64,000 nt of DNA from Burkholderiales bacterium PBB3 (GCA_002256115.1 NKIK01000001.1:124001-188000); one strand, 5' to 3'; counted from the stretch's first letter, positions 42,706-52,587 are shown. Made by a program: numbers and translations. Notes: generated by a model from the letters alone, not told the origin.

Positions 42706-44552
42706 CAGAAAGCTCCTTCGGGTAATGCTGCACAGGTTTGATCCCGTGATTGCACCACACCCAGCCAGGCGCCTATTTTTGGTAGTTCGTAATGGAAGAA
42801 GAATTGCGCTGCGCCCACGCGGCCTTGCGTCGTTTCTTGGGCCTTGGTAGGGTCATCTTTCAAAGCCGCCGTGGCTACATCCAACCAGATCCACGCCAGC
42901 ACGGTGTGGCCAAAGGCTTGCAGATACGGAACAGCGTTGGCCAGCGCATCGGTCGGGTTGCCGGTGGACCAGGCTTGTTGTGTCGCAACGCCAACGTCTT
43001 GCAAGGCCTTGCCCAGCGATATGGCAAATGGTGCCAATGCAGGCACGGCCGCAGCTTGGGCCATGGTGGCCTGCATGCGCGCGGCCAGCAATTGCATGCC
43101 TTTGCCTTCTTCCATCAGCACTTTGCGGCCCAGCAGGTCCATGGCCTGAATGCCATGCGTGCCTTCGTGGATCATGTTCAGGCGGTTGTCGCGCCAGTAT
43201 TGCTCCACAGGGAAGTCGCGCGTGTAGCCGTAGCCACCGTGGGTCTGGATGGCCAGCGAGTTGGCTTCCAGACACCATTCGCTGGGCCAGCTTTTGGCAA
43301 TTGGGGTCAGTACTTCGAGCAGCAAGCGCGCGTCATCGGCCACTTGGCCACCGGCCGTGTGGTGCTCGTCCACCAGGCGGGCGCAATACAGTTCCAGCGC
43401 TAGCGCGCCTTCGCAATACGACTTCTGCGCCAGCAGCATGCGTTTCACATCGGCGTGTTCAATGATGCGGCTTTGCGGAGCGGCAGCGTCCTTGCCACCG
43501 GCACCTATGGGCCGGCCCTGCGGGCGATTCTTGGCATAGTCCAGCGACGCGTAGTAGCCCGCCATACCCAACATGGTGGCCGCAATGCCCACGCCAATGC
43601 GGGCCTCGTTCATCATGTGGAACATGCATTGCAGGCCCTTGCCGGGTTGACCGACCAAGTAGCCCACGGCACCAGCTTGGCCGTCTACTGGGTACTTGCC
43701 TTCGCCAAAATTCAGCAGCGTATTGGTGGTCCCACGCCAGCCCAACTTGTGGTTCAGGCCCGCTAATGCCACGTCATTGCGTACGCCGGTCAGCTGGCCC
43801 TTGGTGTCCACCATCTTCTTGGGCACGATGAACAGAGAGATACCGCGCGTGCCGGGCACCAGCTTGCCGTTTTCATCGGGGATCTTGGCCAGCACCAGGT
43901 GGATGATGTTCTCGGTCAGCTCATGCTCGCCGCTGGAGATCCACATCTTGTTGCCCTTGAGGCGATAGCGAGGCCCCAGCGGATCATTGGCAAAGTCAGC
44001 GCCGTCTGGCACGGCTTTGGTGGCTACATCCGACAAGCTGGAGCCGGCCTGCGGCTCGCTCAAGCACATGGTGCCCGAGAATCGCCCGGAAAATTCATTC
44101 TGCGCAAACACCTCTTTTTGCAAAGCCGTGCCGTGCACCATCAGCAAATTGGCATTGCCCGTGGTCAACATGCCCGAGCCAATGCTCACCGACGCGCAGG
44201 CAAAGAAGGCATTGGCCGCCGCCTCCACGCTGTAGGGCAACTGCATGCCGCCCAACTCGTAGTCTTGCGCCGCGCTCAGCATGCCGGACTCGGCGTAGGC
44301 CTTGTTGGCGTCATGCGTGGCCTGCGGCAACACCACCCGCAAGCCACCGTCCGAGTCTGTCACCGCGTGGGGCTCTTCCACATCCACCAGTCGGTTGAAC
44401 GGCGCGTACTTCTCACGCGCAATACGCTCGCAGGTGTCCAGCACCGCGTCAAAGGTTTCGCGGTTGTGATCCGCAAAGCGTTCGCGCTCCGTGAGTGCTG
44501 TGGTGTTCAGCCAGTCGTTGAGCAGGAAGTCGAGGGTGGTGCGTAGGGTCAT
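42705..44552 (-). CDS. Long-form acyl-CoA dehydrogenase
   Basis: A 615-aa flavoprotein of the long type (DmdC-like group): GTMCLSEPQAGSSLSDVATKA is the flavin/substrate region, NRLNMIHEGTHGIQAMDLLGRK the catalytic-Glu region (IHEGTHG), and the last 150 residues are a helical extension. It makes the 2-enoyl-CoA in beta-oxidation; the sulphur compound methylmercaptopropionyl-CoA is an alternative substrate of this group. Upstream on the same strand come thiolase and hydratase/dehydrogenase genes after an interruption. Confidence 0.92.
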   Translation of the reverse strand: MTLRTTLDFLLNDWLNTTALTERERFADHNRETFDAVLDTCERIAREKYAPFNRLVDVEEPHAVTDSDGGLRVVLPQATHDANKAYAESGMLSAAQDYELGGMQLPYSVEAAANAFFACASVSIGSGMLTTGNANLLMVHGTALQKEVFAQNEFSGRFSGTMCLSEPQAGSSLSDVATKAVPDGADFANDPLGPRYRLKGNKMWISSGEHELTENIIHLVLAKIPDENGKLVPGTRGISLFIVPKKMVDTKGQLTGVRNDVALAGLNHKLGWRGTTNTLLNFGEGKYPVDGQAGAVGYLVGQPGKGLQCMFHMMNEARIGVGIAATMLGMAGYYASLDYAKNRPQGRPIGAGGKDAAAPQSRIIEHADVKRMLLAQKSYCEGALALELYCARLVDEHHTAGGQVADDARLLLEVLTPIAKSWPSEWCLEANSLAIQTHGGYGYTRDFPVEQYWRDNRLNMIHEGTHGIQAMDLLGRKVLMEEGKGMQLLAARMQATMAQAAAVPALAPFAISLGKALQDVGVATQQAWSTGNPTDALANAVPYLQAFGHTVLAWIWLDVATAALKDDPTKAQETTQGRVGAAQFFFHYELPKIGAWLGVVQSRDQTCAALPEGAF

Positions 44553-44711
44553 CTGGGCATTGTTACGCAGATGTAAGGGATTTGAAGGGTTGGATGTCGT
44601 GTGGGTTACAGTAAAATTTTTGTGTCTGTCCGATCAATTTGCACCCTAGGCTTGGGATTCTCGCGGTGAACTTCACACTAACTACATGTCACAGGCAATA
44701 CACTGCAACAC

Positions 44712-45707
44712 ATGCCTCAAACTGTCGCCGAAGCTCACGCACGATTACTCCACTACACCAGCCTTGCAGGACTTTTGGGAATCCTAGAAAGCCAGAGCCT
44801 CCGTGCAACACATTCTGAATTTCTGAATGATTCGACTGAATTGAGGCTGTTTTTTGATACGCGGCTAGCCCATGTACTTGAATCTGGAATTCGCGAGACG
44901 TTGGCGACCCATCCCGAACTTCGAGTTTTGCCGAAATTTGCCAGCACCCCGGTTGAAGCAGACGCTGCCATCCGCCAATACGCAAGCGAAATGGCCGATT
45001 CAATACGCACAACGACACAACGATTCGGAAAATCATTTGTAGCTTGCTTTTCTGCACCAACCGACGATCGCGTCTTGCGACATGGTCTGCTCAGTCAATG
45101 GCGCGGCTATGGCAAGGACGGCGGCTATGCACTCGTTTTCGACACAGATGGGATAGAGCACCTTCTTCTAAAGGAGAACGAGCGTTTCTGGCATGAGCCT
45201 TTGCGATTGGGAGACGTGCACTACTACTTAGATGACGAAGACATGGGGCGCGCAGAACCAGAAATAAAGGAAGCAGAAGACGAATTGCGCAAAGCGATAG
45301 GCAGATACGTCCTGAGTTCCGATGCAACAGAATTTGAAGCAATGTTCAATCCGGTATCGTTGCTCTCTTGTTATTTCAAGCACTGGGGATTCCACGAAGA
45401 ATGTGAAGTCCGCATAGTCGCCACCCCACCCAACGAGGAGTTAATTGAGGTTGGGAGAGCAGATGGAGAACGTCGACTAATACGGCATCCTAAATGCGTC
45501 ACTCGCGGGGGTACGCTTGTGCCTTACCTCGATATGTTCTCGCCAGAATCCCCCACTAACGTGAAAAGCAAACTGCCAATTGTTGGCATCATTGTTGGCC
45601 CACACCCACAAAGCGAACTCCGCCTTCAAGGGGTTAAGGAGCATTTACGCGTGCGAGGGCTAACCATTGATGTATCTGTCTCTCAGATCCCCTATATGGG
45701 AAGTTAG
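44712..45707 (+). CDS. DUF2971-family protein
   Basis: A 331-aa protein with the family pattern: LLHYTSLAGLLGILESQSL, HSEFLNDSTELRLF, and CFSAPTDDRVLRHGLLSQWRGYG. The fold is predicted ADP-ribosyltransferase-like by others; no activity is established. The gene runs opposite to the surrounding fatty-acid operon, is visibly AT-richer than its neighbours, and DUF2971 genes occur among accessory and defence-associated genes, so horizontal insertion is likely. No partner gene of a defence system is adjacent. Confidence 0.85.
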   Translation: MPQTVAEAHARLLHYTSLAGLLGILESQSLRATHSEFLNDSTELRLFFDTRLAHVLESGIRETLATHPELRVLPKFASTPVEADAAIRQYASEMADSIRTTTQRFGKSFVACFSAPTDDRVLRHGLLSQWRGYGKDGGYALVFDTDGIEHLLLKENERFWHEPLRLGDVHYYLDDEDMGRAEPEIKEAEDELRKAIGRYVLSSDATEFEAMFNPVSLLSCYFKHWGFHEECEVRIVATPPNEELIEVGRADGERRLIRHPKCVTRGGTLVPYLDMFSPESPTNVKSKLPIVGIIVGPHPQSELRLQGVKEHLRVRGLTIDVSVSQIPYMGS

Positions 45708-45772
45708 TCGCACACCAATTGCTGGCATCAGGGGATGGATTAGACTGTTGATAACAGTCACTGTATCCGAGC

Positions 45773-46281
45773 CTAGACCGCCAGTTGCCGCTGGTTGCCT
45801 GACACAGCGTAGATCTCAGCCTCGGCGAACATGATCTGCCGCCCGGGCTTGAGCATCCAGACTTCGCAGACGAGCCACTCACCCCGGGCACCGCGCAGCA
45901 GGTTGGTTTTGAATTCGGCCGTCAGTATCCGGTGGCCTTGAGGAACCATATTACTCAGGCCCGATGAAGTCATAACTTCTGCGCAGACTGAGCTTGTCGA
46001 AGCCATGGGAACCGTTCGACAAGCTCAGTGCGGATAGTTCATATTTCACAGGGCCGGATCAATAGTCTGCACAGCCGCGCCCATTGTGTGGTCGGCCAAC
46101 GAGGGCATGACACCTGCATGCACAACGCCAGTGTGCTGCAGATGTTTAGGCTGCAGCACGATTTCAGTGGAAACCTTTCCGTCCGCAACCGCAACTGCGG
46201 TCGACTCAACACCCAGATCGACTATGAACGGCGCGCTATGGAAGAAGCCGCGTACCGTGTCCAGGTCGATCTGTAGGGCGT
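45773..46281 (-). pseudogene. PaaI-type thioesterase pseudogene, split by a palindromic element
   Basis: Read on the minus strand, two parts match one hot-dog thioesterase. The 5' part is from about 46281 to 46049 (IDLDTVRGFFHSAPFIVDLG, QHTGVVHAGVMPSLADHTMG, then a TGA). The 3' part is from about 45958 to 45773 (HRILTAEFKTNLLRGARGEW, VWMLKPGRQIMFAEAEIYAV, then TAG). The middle holds a 93-bp insertion bearing a 15-bp palindrome. The 5' part has no start codon, and the end appears shortened. Joining the flanking near-repeats restores one frame. It lies just after the thiolase gene, so it was the next gene of the operon. Confidence 0.82.
45987..46029. repeat. Palindrome (TTCGACAAGCTCAG type) inside the thioesterase pseudogene
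   Basis: ACTGAGCTTGTCGAA (45987-46001) and TTCGACAAGCTCAGT (46015-46029) are perfect 15-bp arms with a 13-nt loop. The motif is a common extragenic palindrome in many bacteria. Near-direct repeats border it at 45947-45963 and 46040-46056. Confidence 0.9.
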
Positions 46282-46284
46282 GGT

Positions 46285-47460
46285 CTAGAGCACCTCAAAC
46301 ACTCCAGCAGCACCCATACCGCCGCCAATACACATGGTCACGCAGACCCGCTTGGCGCCGCGGCGTTTGCCTTCCAGCAAAGCAGCACCCGTCAAGCGCT
46401 GGCCGCTCATACCGAAGGGGTGGCCGACGGCAATCGCGCCGCCGTTGACGTTGAGCTTGTCCGCAGGAATGCCCAGCTTGTCGCGGCAGTAGATCACCTG
46501 CACGGCAAAGGCTTCGTTCAGCTCCCACAGGTCGATGTCGTTCATCGTCAAGCCCAAGCGCTTCAGCACCTTGGGGATGGCGAACACGGGGCCGATGCCC
46601 ATTTCGTCGGGCTCGCAACCGGCCACAGCAAAGCCCAGGAAACGGCCCAGAGGTTTCAGGCCCTTTTGCTCGGCAAGCTTTTCGTGCATCACGACCACGG
46701 CGCCAGCTCCGTCCGACAACTGGCTGGCATTGCCAGCAGAGATCAAACCACCGGGAACGGCAGAACGCAGGTCCTTGATGCCGTCGTAAGTGGTACCAGC
46801 ACGGATGCCTTCGTCGTCACTGACGGTGACCTTCTTGGTCATCAGGCCCATGACTTTATCGGCCACGCCCATGGTCACGGTGATGGGGGCGATTTCGTCT
46901 TTGAACAGGCCTTTTTCCAGCGCGGCAGATGCCTTTTGCTGGCTGCTGGCACCGTATTCGTCCATGGCTTCACGGCTGATGTTGTAGCGCTTCGCCACTG
47001 TCTCCGCGGTTTGCAACATGGCCCAGTAGACCTCGGGCTTGTTCTTCATCAGCCACGGGTCTTGCAGCATGTGGGTGTTCATCTCTTGCGCGGTGCAAGA
47101 AATAGCTTCCACGCCACCGGCCACATAAATGTCGCCTTCGTTGGAGATGATGCGCTGTGCGGCAGTGGCAATAGTTTGCAGGCCAGACGAACAAAAACGA
47201 TTGATGGTCATGCCCGACACGGTGACGGGGCAACCCGCGCGCAGTGCGATCTGGCGCGCGATGTTGGCGCCGGTTGCACCTTCGGGTGTGCCGCAGCCGA
47301 TGATGACGTCATCTACTTCGGCGGCTTCAATGCCAGCCCTGGAAATAGCGTGCTCGACGGTGTGGCCGCCCATGGTGGCGCCATGGGTCATGTTGAAAGC
47401 GCCCTTCCAGGCTTTGGTCAGGGGCGTGCGTGCGGTGGAAACGATTACTGCTGAAGTCAT
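46285..47460 (-). CDS. Acetyl-CoA C-acyltransferase (thiolase)
   Basis: A 391-aa thiolase: C90 in NRFCSSGLQ forms the acyl-enzyme, His in [10 protein letters not shown] and the second Cys in [11 protein letters not shown] complete the site. It cleaves 3-oxoacyl-CoA with CoA in beta-oxidation (FadA type) or condenses two acetyl groups (AtoB type); the NEAFAVQ segment is common to both. AAGGAAA precedes the ATG. It follows the bifunctional gene by 42 bp, so both are transcribed together. Confidence 0.95.
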   Translation of the reverse strand: MTSAVIVSTARTPLTKAWKGAFNMTHGATMGGHTVEHAISRAGIEAAEVDDVIIGCGTPEGATGANIARQIALRAGCPVTVSGMTINRFCSSGLQTIATAAQRIISNEGDIYVAGGVEAISCTAQEMNTHMLQDPWLMKNKPEVYWAMLQTAETVAKRYNISREAMDEYGASSQQKASAALEKGLFKDEIAPITVTMGVADKVMGLMTKKVTVSDDEGIRAGTTYDGIKDLRSAVPGGLISAGNASQLSDGAGAVVVMHEKLAEQKGLKPLGRFLGFAVAGCEPDEMGIGPVFAIPKVLKRLGLTMNDIDLWELNEAFAVQVIYCRDKLGIPADKLNVNGGAIAVGHPFGMSGQRLTGAALLEGKRRGAKRVCVTMCIGGGMGAAGVFEVL

Positions 47461-47502
47461 GATTTTTCCTTATTCGCTTATTCGGTGATAGAGCAACCGG
47501 GC

Positions 47503-49602
47503 TCAGTTGAAGGTCTTACCTTCAGCGGCCAGCTTGGCCAACAAGGGGGCGGGCGTCCAGAACTTGGCATCGTCCAGTGGGTTTTGGGCAAAGCGCGCCA
47601 TGGCTTGCACCACGTTGAACAGACCCACTTCGTCGGCGTAGTTCATGGGGCCGCCGCGGTGCGGAGGGAAGCCGTAGCCAAAGATGTAGACGATGTCGAT
47701 ATCGCTGGCCTTGTTGGCAATGCCTTCTTCCAAAATGTGGGCGGCTTCGTTTACCAGGCTGAACACCAAGCGCTGCACAATTTCTTCGTCGGAAATCTTG
47801 CGGGGTGTGATGCCCAGGGCCTTGCGGTGCTCTTCGATCATGGTCACCACTTCGGCGTTCGGGATCGCATCGCGTTTGCCCGCAACATAGTCGTACCAGC
47901 CTGCGCCGGTCTTCTGCCCGAAGCGGCCTTTTTCGCACAGCAAGTCAGCAGTTTTGCTGTACTTCATGTCTGGCTTTTCCTGGTAGCGGCGTTTGCGGAT
48001 GGCCCAGCCAATGTCGTTACCAGCCAAATCGCCCATGCGGAAGGGGCCCATGGCCATACCGAACTTCTCCATGGCGTTGTCCACTTGCGCGGGGGTACAG
48101 CCTTCGTCTAACAGGAAACCACCTTGGCGGCCGTACTGCTCGATCATGCGGTTGCCGATAAAGCCATCGCACACGCCAGACACTACGGCGGTCTTCTTGA
48201 TATTCTTGGCCACGCCCATCACGGTAGCCATCACGTCCTTGGCGGTCTTGGCACCACGCACTACTTCCAGCAGCTTCATCACATTGGCTGGGCTGAAGAA
48301 GTGCAGGCCCACCACGTCTTCGGGGCGCTTGGTAAAAGATGCGATCTTGTCCACGTCCAATGTGGAGGTATTGGACGCCAGGATGGAACCGGGCTTCATC
48401 ACGCGGTCCAATTCCTTGAACACGGCTTCTTTCACGCCGATTTCTTCGAACACGGCTTCGATCACGAGGTCAGTGCCGGTCAGGTCGTCGTAGCTCAGGG
48501 TCGTGGTCAACAGCGCCATGCGCTCGTCGTACTTGTCTTGCTTGAGCTTCTTCTTGGTCACCTGTGCTTCGTAATTCTTGCGGATGGTGGCTACGCCACG
48601 GTCCAGCGCGTCCTGTTTCATTTCCAGCATCTTGACGGGGATGCCAGCGTTCAGGAAGTTCATCGCAATGCCGCCACCCATGGTGCCAGCACCAATGACG
48701 GCGATGGAGTCGATGGCGCGCAGCGGCGTGTCAGACGGCACATCTGGGATCTTGGACGCAGCGCGCTCGGACAGGAACAGGTGGCGCAGGCTGCGGCTCT
48801 CGGCGGTCCACATCAGGTTGATGAAGATGTCGCGCTCCACGGCCATACCAGCGTCAAACTTTTGCTTGGTGGCGGCTTCTACGGCGTCTACGCACTTGGC
48901 GGGCGCAGGGAAGTTCTTGCTCATGCCCTTGACCATATTGCGGGCAAACGCAAAGTAAGCATCGCCCAGGGGGTGCTTGCAAGGTAGGTCACGCACCATG
49001 GGCAACGGGCGTACATCAGCCTTTTCACGGGCGAAGGCAATCGCCTCTTCCACCACGCTCTCGGCAGACGACGCGAATTTGTCGAACAGCTTCTGGCCAG
49101 GGGCCATGGCCAGCATATCGCTCTTGACGGTTTCGCCGCTGACGATCATGTTGAGTGCTGGCTCCACGCCCAGCACGCGTGGCAGGCGCTGCGTGCCGCC
49201 GGCGCCTGGCAGCAGGCCCAGCTTCACTTCCGGCAAGGCCACGCTGGTGCCAGGGGCCACCACGCGATAGTGGCATCCGAGCGCCAGCTCCAGGCCACCT
49301 CCCATCACCACGGTGTGGATGGCGGCGACTACCGGCTTGGGTGACGCTTCCAACACCCCAATGACGCTGTTCAGGTTGGGTTCTTGCATGGCCGTGGGCT
49401 TGCCAAATTCCTTGATGTCGGCACCGCCGGAGAAGGCCTTGCCAGCGCCAGTGATGACGATGGCCTTGACCGCAACGTCGGCATTGGCTTGGGCCATGCC
49501 GGCGGCAATGCCTTGGCGGGTGGACAGCCCCAGGCCGTTGACCGGCGGGTTGTCTAGCGTGATGAGGGCAACGTCACCATGGACTTGGTACTGGGCTGTC
49601 AT
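47503..49602 (-). CDS. Bifunctional enoyl-CoA hydratase / 3-hydroxyacyl-CoA dehydrogenase
   Basis: A 699-aa FadB/FadJ-like protein. Residues 1-180 form the hydratase/isomerase domain ([15 protein letters not shown], with the oxyanion [14 protein letters not shown] and the Glu in [16 protein letters not shown]). Residues 290-600 form the dehydrogenase domain ([13 protein letters not shown] for [11 protein letters not shown], the HFFSPANVM catalytic His and the GFIGNRM segment). The order hydratase-dehydrogenase, without other domains, fits the FadJ-like group. GGATG precedes the ATG. First gene of the fad transcript. Confidence 0.95.
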   Translation of the reverse strand: MTAQYQVHGDVALITLDNPPVNGLGLSTRQGIAAGMAQANADVAVKAIVITGAGKAFSGGADIKEFGKPTAMQEPNLNSVIGVLEASPKPVVAAIHTVVMGGGLELALGCHYRVVAPGTSVALPEVKLGLLPGAGGTQRLPRVLGVEPALNMIVSGETVKSDMLAMAPGQKLFDKFASSAESVVEEAIAFAREKADVRPLPMVRDLPCKHPLGDAYFAFARNMVKGMSKNFPAPAKCVDAVEAATKQKFDAGMAVERDIFINLMWTAESRSLRHLFLSERAASKIPDVPSDTPLRAIDSIAVIGAGTMGGGIAMNFLNAGIPVKMLEMKQDALDRGVATIRKNYEAQVTKKKLKQDKYDERMALLTTTLSYDDLTGTDLVIEAVFEEIGVKEAVFKELDRVMKPGSILASNTSTLDVDKIASFTKRPEDVVGLHFFSPANVMKLLEVVRGAKTAKDVMATVMGVAKNIKKTAVVSGVCDGFIGNRMIEQYGRQGGFLLDEGCTPAQVDNAMEKFGMAMGPFRMGDLAGNDIGWAIRKRRYQEKPDMKYSKTADLLCEKGRFGQKTGAGWYDYVAGKRDAIPNAEVVTMIEEHRKALGITPRKISDEEIVQRLVFSLVNEAAHILEEGIANKASDIDIVYIFGYGFPPHRGGPMNYADEVGLFNVVQAMARFAQNPLDDAKFWTPAPLLAKLAAEGKTFN

Positions 49603-49654
49603 GCTTGCATCCTTGCGAAAAAAAGTAGGGGGCGAAAACGGAACTCAGAAAAAT

Positions 49655-49705
49655 AGAACGGTCGTTCTTTTTTAAAGATTGTAGGGGGGAATTGCCAAAT
49701 GACAG
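49655..49705 (-). promoter_or_regulatory. Promoter and TetR-type operator of the fad genes
   Basis: On the minus strand CTGTCA (49705-49700) and TACAAT (49683-49678) are 16 bp apart. Just downstream of the expected start of transcription lies the palindrome AGAACG-GT-CGTTCT (49655-49668), of the kind bound by fatty-acid-responsive TetR repressors (PsrA/FadR-like). Repression relieved by acyl-CoA is the likely mode. Confidence 0.7.
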
Positions 49706-49797
49706 ACTACAGGACTGGGCAACTTGTCGCGGCTGGGACAAACCCGCAGTAGGCACCGAACTGCCCCCAACAGGCATGCCTTGGCAATGAAATACAA

Positions 49798-49839
49798 GCC
49801 AAATGTGCCGTTCAGCCCGTGGATAGTGCGGGAGCAGCT
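49798..49839 (-). repeat. Dispersed repeat R1, copy 8 (intergenic)
   Basis: Reverse copy in the gap between the fad promoter and the LCCL gene. A second GCTGCTCC end (49858-49865) follows in the opposite sense, giving a hairpin with the repeat. The other 230 bp of the gap hold no gene. Confidence 0.85.
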
Positions 49840-49882
49840 TCTCTTTTTATAGCAAAAGCTGCTCCAGACTCTGCGCTAAGCC

Positions 49883-52504
49883 TTACTGAATTTGATAAAC
49901 CAAGCGGAAGCGGCCCGACTGGATCATCTCCTCGTCGGTAATACCGTAGCCCACATAGATCTTGGTTCCAGAAATCAAAGTGCTGTCCAGCTGGTCAAAC
50001 AAATCGATCAATTGGAAGCTGTCATTGGCCACCCCGGACAAATACTCGGCAATTGGGAAACCCAGTGTGCGCTGCCACGACTTGCTTCTATCGAGGAAAA
50101 AGACCGATGGCACGGGTAATAGCGGCCCAGCCGGTATGGCGGTAGCCACAAAAAGTTTGTAGACCGGGCGGTTGCTGGTCGCAGGCTTAACCGTACCCCT
50201 TGCGGTCAGCGGCATACCGTCAACACCGTTAGGGGTGGATGGAGGCTGCGGGCTCACCCAGATAGACAGGCCGTAGTTCTCCCAAGTGCCGCGGGCTTCC
50301 ACATCCGCTTGAATGGGGGTTGGCAGCGGGAAGCCCTCCACCACTACCAAATACTGGGCGCTGGTGGTCGTGGCACCCTCGGTGTAAGAGGCCGTCAGGG
50401 CGCAGGTGGTGTCAAAGACAACGGTGGTGGCTGTAAACAGCCCGGCCGGGGTGATGGTGCAGCCGCCCTTCACACTCCAGATCGGCGTTACGGTCTTGCG
50501 CGATTCATCATCGTAAATGGCTTCGGCCCCCAAATTCATGGTGCGACCCGAACCGATGGCACCCCGCGTGCCAACCAGTGACAAGCGCACCATCGTGGTG
50601 ATGCCTGGCGTGATGGCAATCGTCAAGCTGGCCGACTTGCTGATACCTCCCTCGGTGTAGCTTGCACCCACCTCCACCGTGTTTTGCTGGTTGGTACTGG
50701 CAACCGTCAACTCACCCTTGGCGTTAACGGACCCCAGTGCCGAGTTAGACAGCGTGTAGGCTGTCGGCGCTACGCTGCGGGTTGAGCCATCGGCATACAG
50801 TGCCGTAGTGGTCAAACGAATCTTGCCGCCGGGCTGTACTTTGGTGACACCTGCAAGCCGCAAGCCGCTCAATGCGGCAGTGGAGTTAACCACCGTCACC
50901 TTCAGGATGGCTTGCACCACTGCGCCATTCTCCGTCCAGGTCGCGGTCAGCGTCACCGGTGTATTGACCAATACGGTGCCCGCAGCCAAAACGCCGTCTG
51001 CGCCCACGGTTGCGGCGGTTCTGTCTGAGCTAATCCAGCTGGGGTACACCACACGAATGCTGTTGTCGCTATACCTGGCAGAGGCAACTATGGTGCCCCG
51101 TCCGCCGGTTTGAATGGTGCTCGGCCCCACCAGGCTCAAGGCAGTGGGCGTGGCAGCGTTAGAAACAGGCCCGCTGATTTTGATCACCATGCTGGCATTA
51201 CTTTGTCCAGCCGCATTGCCGGCCAACAGTTGCACGGGGAAATTGCCGCTGATTTTGGGTGTCCCTGAAATAATGCCACTGGAGCTGTCGATGCTCAAGC
51301 CCTCGGGAAGCCCGGTAGCACCGTAGAAAAGCGGGTTCATGCTGGCAGTGGCTCGGTAGCTGAATGCCGACGAGGTAGAGCCAATCGCAGAAGACGCGCT
51401 GGTCAAACGCGGTATATCGCCCATGTCGCGATCAGGCGCGCTGACTGAGAAGCTGCCGCCAAAGGTGCCATAGCTATTCGAGGTCACGCCATTGGCTGTG
51501 CTAGCGGTGTAGACCGGTGGCGAATACATGTAATAGAGCGTCAGGCCCTGCTCTATCCGCACTTTAACGATACCTTCTTGCCCGGCCCGCAAAACGCCGC
51601 TGTGCACTGCGGCGGTGGCCAGGTTGGAATCATCGGTATAGGTGCCGGTGCCCCAGACTCCTCCGGTGGTGCTACCTGTTACTTTGAAGTAAAGCGCTGC
51701 GCCGTTTCTGCCACGGTAATTGCCCAAGCTGCCTGGATCTGGGATTGGGCTTTCATACATACCCGGAAAGGGCAAAACAGCGTTGGTGCCCGCGTCAGTA
51801 GCAACCGAATACCAACTGGGGAAGTCACTGTAGTCGTTGCTGCTGACCCCGTTAGACACGGAGCCGACGAACTTGTATTGCCCCGTGCCAATAACGACCC
51901 GAACCACCCCGGTTTGCCCATCTGCCAATACGCCCGCGTGCACCACTGCGGCGGCAAGCGGCGAGTCATTGGTGTACACATTGGTGCCCCATATGCTGCC
52001 CGCCCTGGCATTGCCGGTCACCAGAAACCGATAGACCCCGCCGGACACTGCGCTCAGCAAAGGCAGATTCCCGGTATTGCTCATCGCGGGGTTGTCGCCA
52101 CCATCGTCCGGGTCAATGCGGATGCCCGCAATGCCGCCGGGGTAGCTGGTGGTGGTGATTCCGTTGGCCGTGGTACCGGGGTATTGGGTCAAGCCCGGGA
52201 CCACGGTAACTTTGACCACCTTGGTTGCACCTACGGCCACGACACCTGCGTGCACCGCAGCCGTGGCCAGATTGGAATCAAACGTGTAGGGATTGCTTCC
52301 CCAGGTCGAGCCGCCCGCCGCAGCCCCAGTCACAGTGATGTAGAGCACCGCACCGTTTTGCGCTTTGAACTCATCAACAGCATAGCTGGCGACCGATTGC
52401 GGCAAGGGACTGGTGCTGCGGGCAGACGCGGATGACCCCAGCAACGCAATGGAGAGGAAAGCCACCACACAGACTAACCAGCGGCAGGCGAATTTGGGGA
52501 GCAT
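49883..52504 (-). CDS. Secreted protein with three LCCL domains, Ig-like domains and the shared C-terminal module
   Basis: An 873-aa protein with a signal peptide (residues 1-28, ending ASA-R). Three LCCL-like domains at about 50-130, 155-235 and 268-355 each carry W-G-x2-x-YTxDSxLAxAxVHxGV and a later NGxxS/TxSY. A putative Ig domain (YGATGLPEGLSIDSSSGIIS, about 390-450) and three Ig-like domains follow. The last 95 residues form the module ending IYVGYGITDEEMIQSGRF. LCCL domains bind lipid or polysaccharide in other proteins. The weak ribosome site leaves the start slightly open. Confidence 0.85.
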   Translation of the reverse strand: MLPKFACRWLVCVVAFLSIALLGSSASARSTSPLPQSVASYAVDEFKAQNGAVLYITVTGAAAGGSTWGSNPYTFDSNLATAAVHAGVVAVGATKVVKVTVVPGLTQYPGTTANGITTTSYPGGIAGIRIDPDDGGDNPAMSNTGNLPLLSAVSGGVYRFLVTGNARAGSIWGTNVYTNDSPLAAAVVHAGVLADGQTGVVRVVIGTGQYKFVGSVSNGVSSNDYSDFPSWYSVATDAGTNAVLPFPGMYESPIPDPGSLGNYRGRNGAALYFKVTGSTTGGVWGTGTYTDDSNLATAAVHSGVLRAGQEGIVKVRIEQGLTLYYMYSPPVYTASTANGVTSNSYGTFGGSFSVSAPDRDMGDIPRLTSASSAIGSTSSAFSYRATASMNPLFYGATGLPEGLSIDSSSGIISGTPKISGNFPVQLLAGNAAGQSNASMVIKISGPVSNAATPTALSLVGPSTIQTGGRGTIVASARYSDNSIRVVYPSWISSDRTAATVGADGVLAAGTVLVNTPVTLTATWTENGAVVQAILKVTVVNSTAALSGLRLAGVTKVQPGGKIRLTTTALYADGSTRSVAPTAYTLSNSALGSVNAKGELTVASTNQQNTVEVGASYTEGGISKSASLTIAITPGITTMVRLSLVGTRGAIGSGRTMNLGAEAIYDDESRKTVTPIWSVKGGCTITPAGLFTATTVVFDTTCALTASYTEGATTTSAQYLVVVEGFPLPTPIQADVEARGTWENYGLSIWVSPQPPSTPNGVDGMPLTARGTVKPATSNRPVYKLFVATAIPAGPLLPVPSVFFLDRSKSWQRTLGFPIAEYLSGVANDSFQLIDLFDQLDSTLISGTKIYVGYGITDEEMIQSGRFRLVYQIQ

Positions 52505-52587
52505 GGAATATCTGTCCTAAATTTTGTGGGTAGCCTGATTTCACGGGAAAAGTGTTTCAGAGCCTTTAGATTTTTCTGCAGTTCGTA

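Noticed and set aside
44712..45707. A complete anti-phage defence system around DUF2971
   Set aside because: No partner nuclease, helicase, reverse transcriptase or TIR gene is adjacent; the family link to defence is only suggestive.
46028..46276. 82-codon plus-strand frame between DUF2971 and the thiolase
   Set aside because: It is the opposite strand of the thioesterase pseudogene, whose minus-strand translation clearly matches a hot-dog thioesterase.
46420..47454. 344-codon open frame opposite the thiolase
   Set aside because: Lies entirely within the conserved thiolase gene; low-complexity product.
93..49839. CRISPR array formed by the R1 repeats
   Set aside because: The copies are kilobases apart in both orientations, with no regular spacers and no cas genes.
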